A DNA stretch of 6,304 nt from Planctomycetaceae bacterium (GTDB lineage: Bacteria; Planctomycetota; Planctomycetia; Pirellulales; Thermoguttaceae), in the NCBI GenBank assembly GCA_031254675.1, contig JAIRTV010000562.1, positions 1 to 6,304 on the forward strand, given 5' to 3'. Both the position numbers and the translations under genes were made by a program. Below the pieces are notes generated by a model, which had not been told where the DNA came from, searched no databases, and saw only the letters and a program-made list of their open reading frames with translations. How positions within the stretch are numbered: position 1 is the first letter of the stretch; each line of letters starts with the position of its first letter. Shown here piece after piece: positions 6,233-6,304 of this stretch.

Positions 6233-6259
6233 TTGACATCGAATTTAGTTTGATGTAAT
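6233..6259 (+). promoter_or_regulatory. Possible sigma-70-type promoter pointing out of the window
   Basis: A perfect TTGACA (6233-6238) is followed after 15 nt by TGTAAT (6254-6259), a 5-of-6 match to TATAAT. The spacer is two bases shorter than optimal. It would drive transcription rightwards into a gene beyond the end of the window. In AT-rich DNA such matches arise by chance, so this is a candidate only. Confidence 0.28.
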
Positions 6260-6304
6260 TTACTGAACTATCTCAATCGCGAATACGTTTTCTTGCTGTT
6301 ATGT

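Larger units (their letters stand above)
5786..6304. other. AT-rich region without a convincing gene
   Basis: About 520 bp upstream of the C25 gene, very AT-rich. It contains the 14-bp shared motif and the GTTGATCAAC palindrome near its left end. One frame is open from a TTG at 5941 to a stop at 6171 (76 codons), but it has no ATG, no Shine-Dalgarno site and an unconvincing product. An overlapping frame is open from 6021 to 6167 and reads as a more natural polar peptide (containing KDEESKDKQCCVMFDGQ), preceded by in-frame stops at 5967, 5979 and 6018. This may be the tail of a decayed gene. The last bases, ATGT at 6301-6304, could begin a gene beyond the window, which cannot be judged from here. 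No RNA gene was recognised. Confidence 0.5.

Overview
The window reads as an AT-leaning bacterial chromosome segment with five convincing protein genes. In order they are a PadR-type repressor (+), a DUF1848 radical-SAM-like protein (+), ribonuclease PH (+), a secreted DUF4832-type protein with a glycosidase-like barrel (+), and a secreted gingipain-like C25 cysteine peptidase (-). No tRNA, rRNA, CRISPR array, transposase or phage gene was seen. Shine-Dalgarno sites are mostly weak or absent; only the DUF4832 gene has a recognisable one. The gene content (DUF1848, DUF4832 and C25 proteins with poor SD signals) would fit an AT-rich member of the Planctomycetota/PVC group, for example from a gut habitat. 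That placement is inference from gene families only.

Layout. Positions 1-155 are non-coding and hold a compact repeat: a 55-bp insert with 13-bp terminal inverted repeats, bracketed by two identical 13-bp direct repeats. This resembles a tiny non-autonomous mobile or palindromic element. Positions 156-575 encode the PadR regulator, which has a Lys-rich N-terminal extension or, alternatively, an internal start at 252. Positions 682-1650 encode the DUF1848 protein, with its CX3CX2C cysteine motif at the C-terminus. Positions 1817-2530 encode RNase PH with its phosphate-binding and catalytic residues intact. Positions 2607-4055 encode the exported DUF4832 protein. Convergently, with a 32-bp gap, 5785-4088 (-) encodes the C25 peptidase. 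The last ~520 bp are AT-rich with no convincing gene, only a possible decayed reading frame and a possible outward promoter near the right edge.

How the genes relate. No tight operon is visible: the + strand genes are separated by 76-166 bp. RNase PH is housekeeping tRNA 3'-end processing and looks functionally unrelated to its neighbours. The two exported proteins meet tail to tail, and their upstream regions share an identical 14-bp sequence in matching orientation, which suggests possible co-regulation. The PadR gene differs from the rest of the window in strand composition (C at least equal to G, against a clear G excess elsewhere). Together with the adjacent transposon-like repeat, this makes the left end the most likely site of past rearrangement.

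I did not find a clearly new multi-gene system. The best leads are the 5' repeat element, the shared 14-bp upstream motif, the propeptide-less C25 protein and the uncharacterised DUF1848 and DUF4832 proteins.
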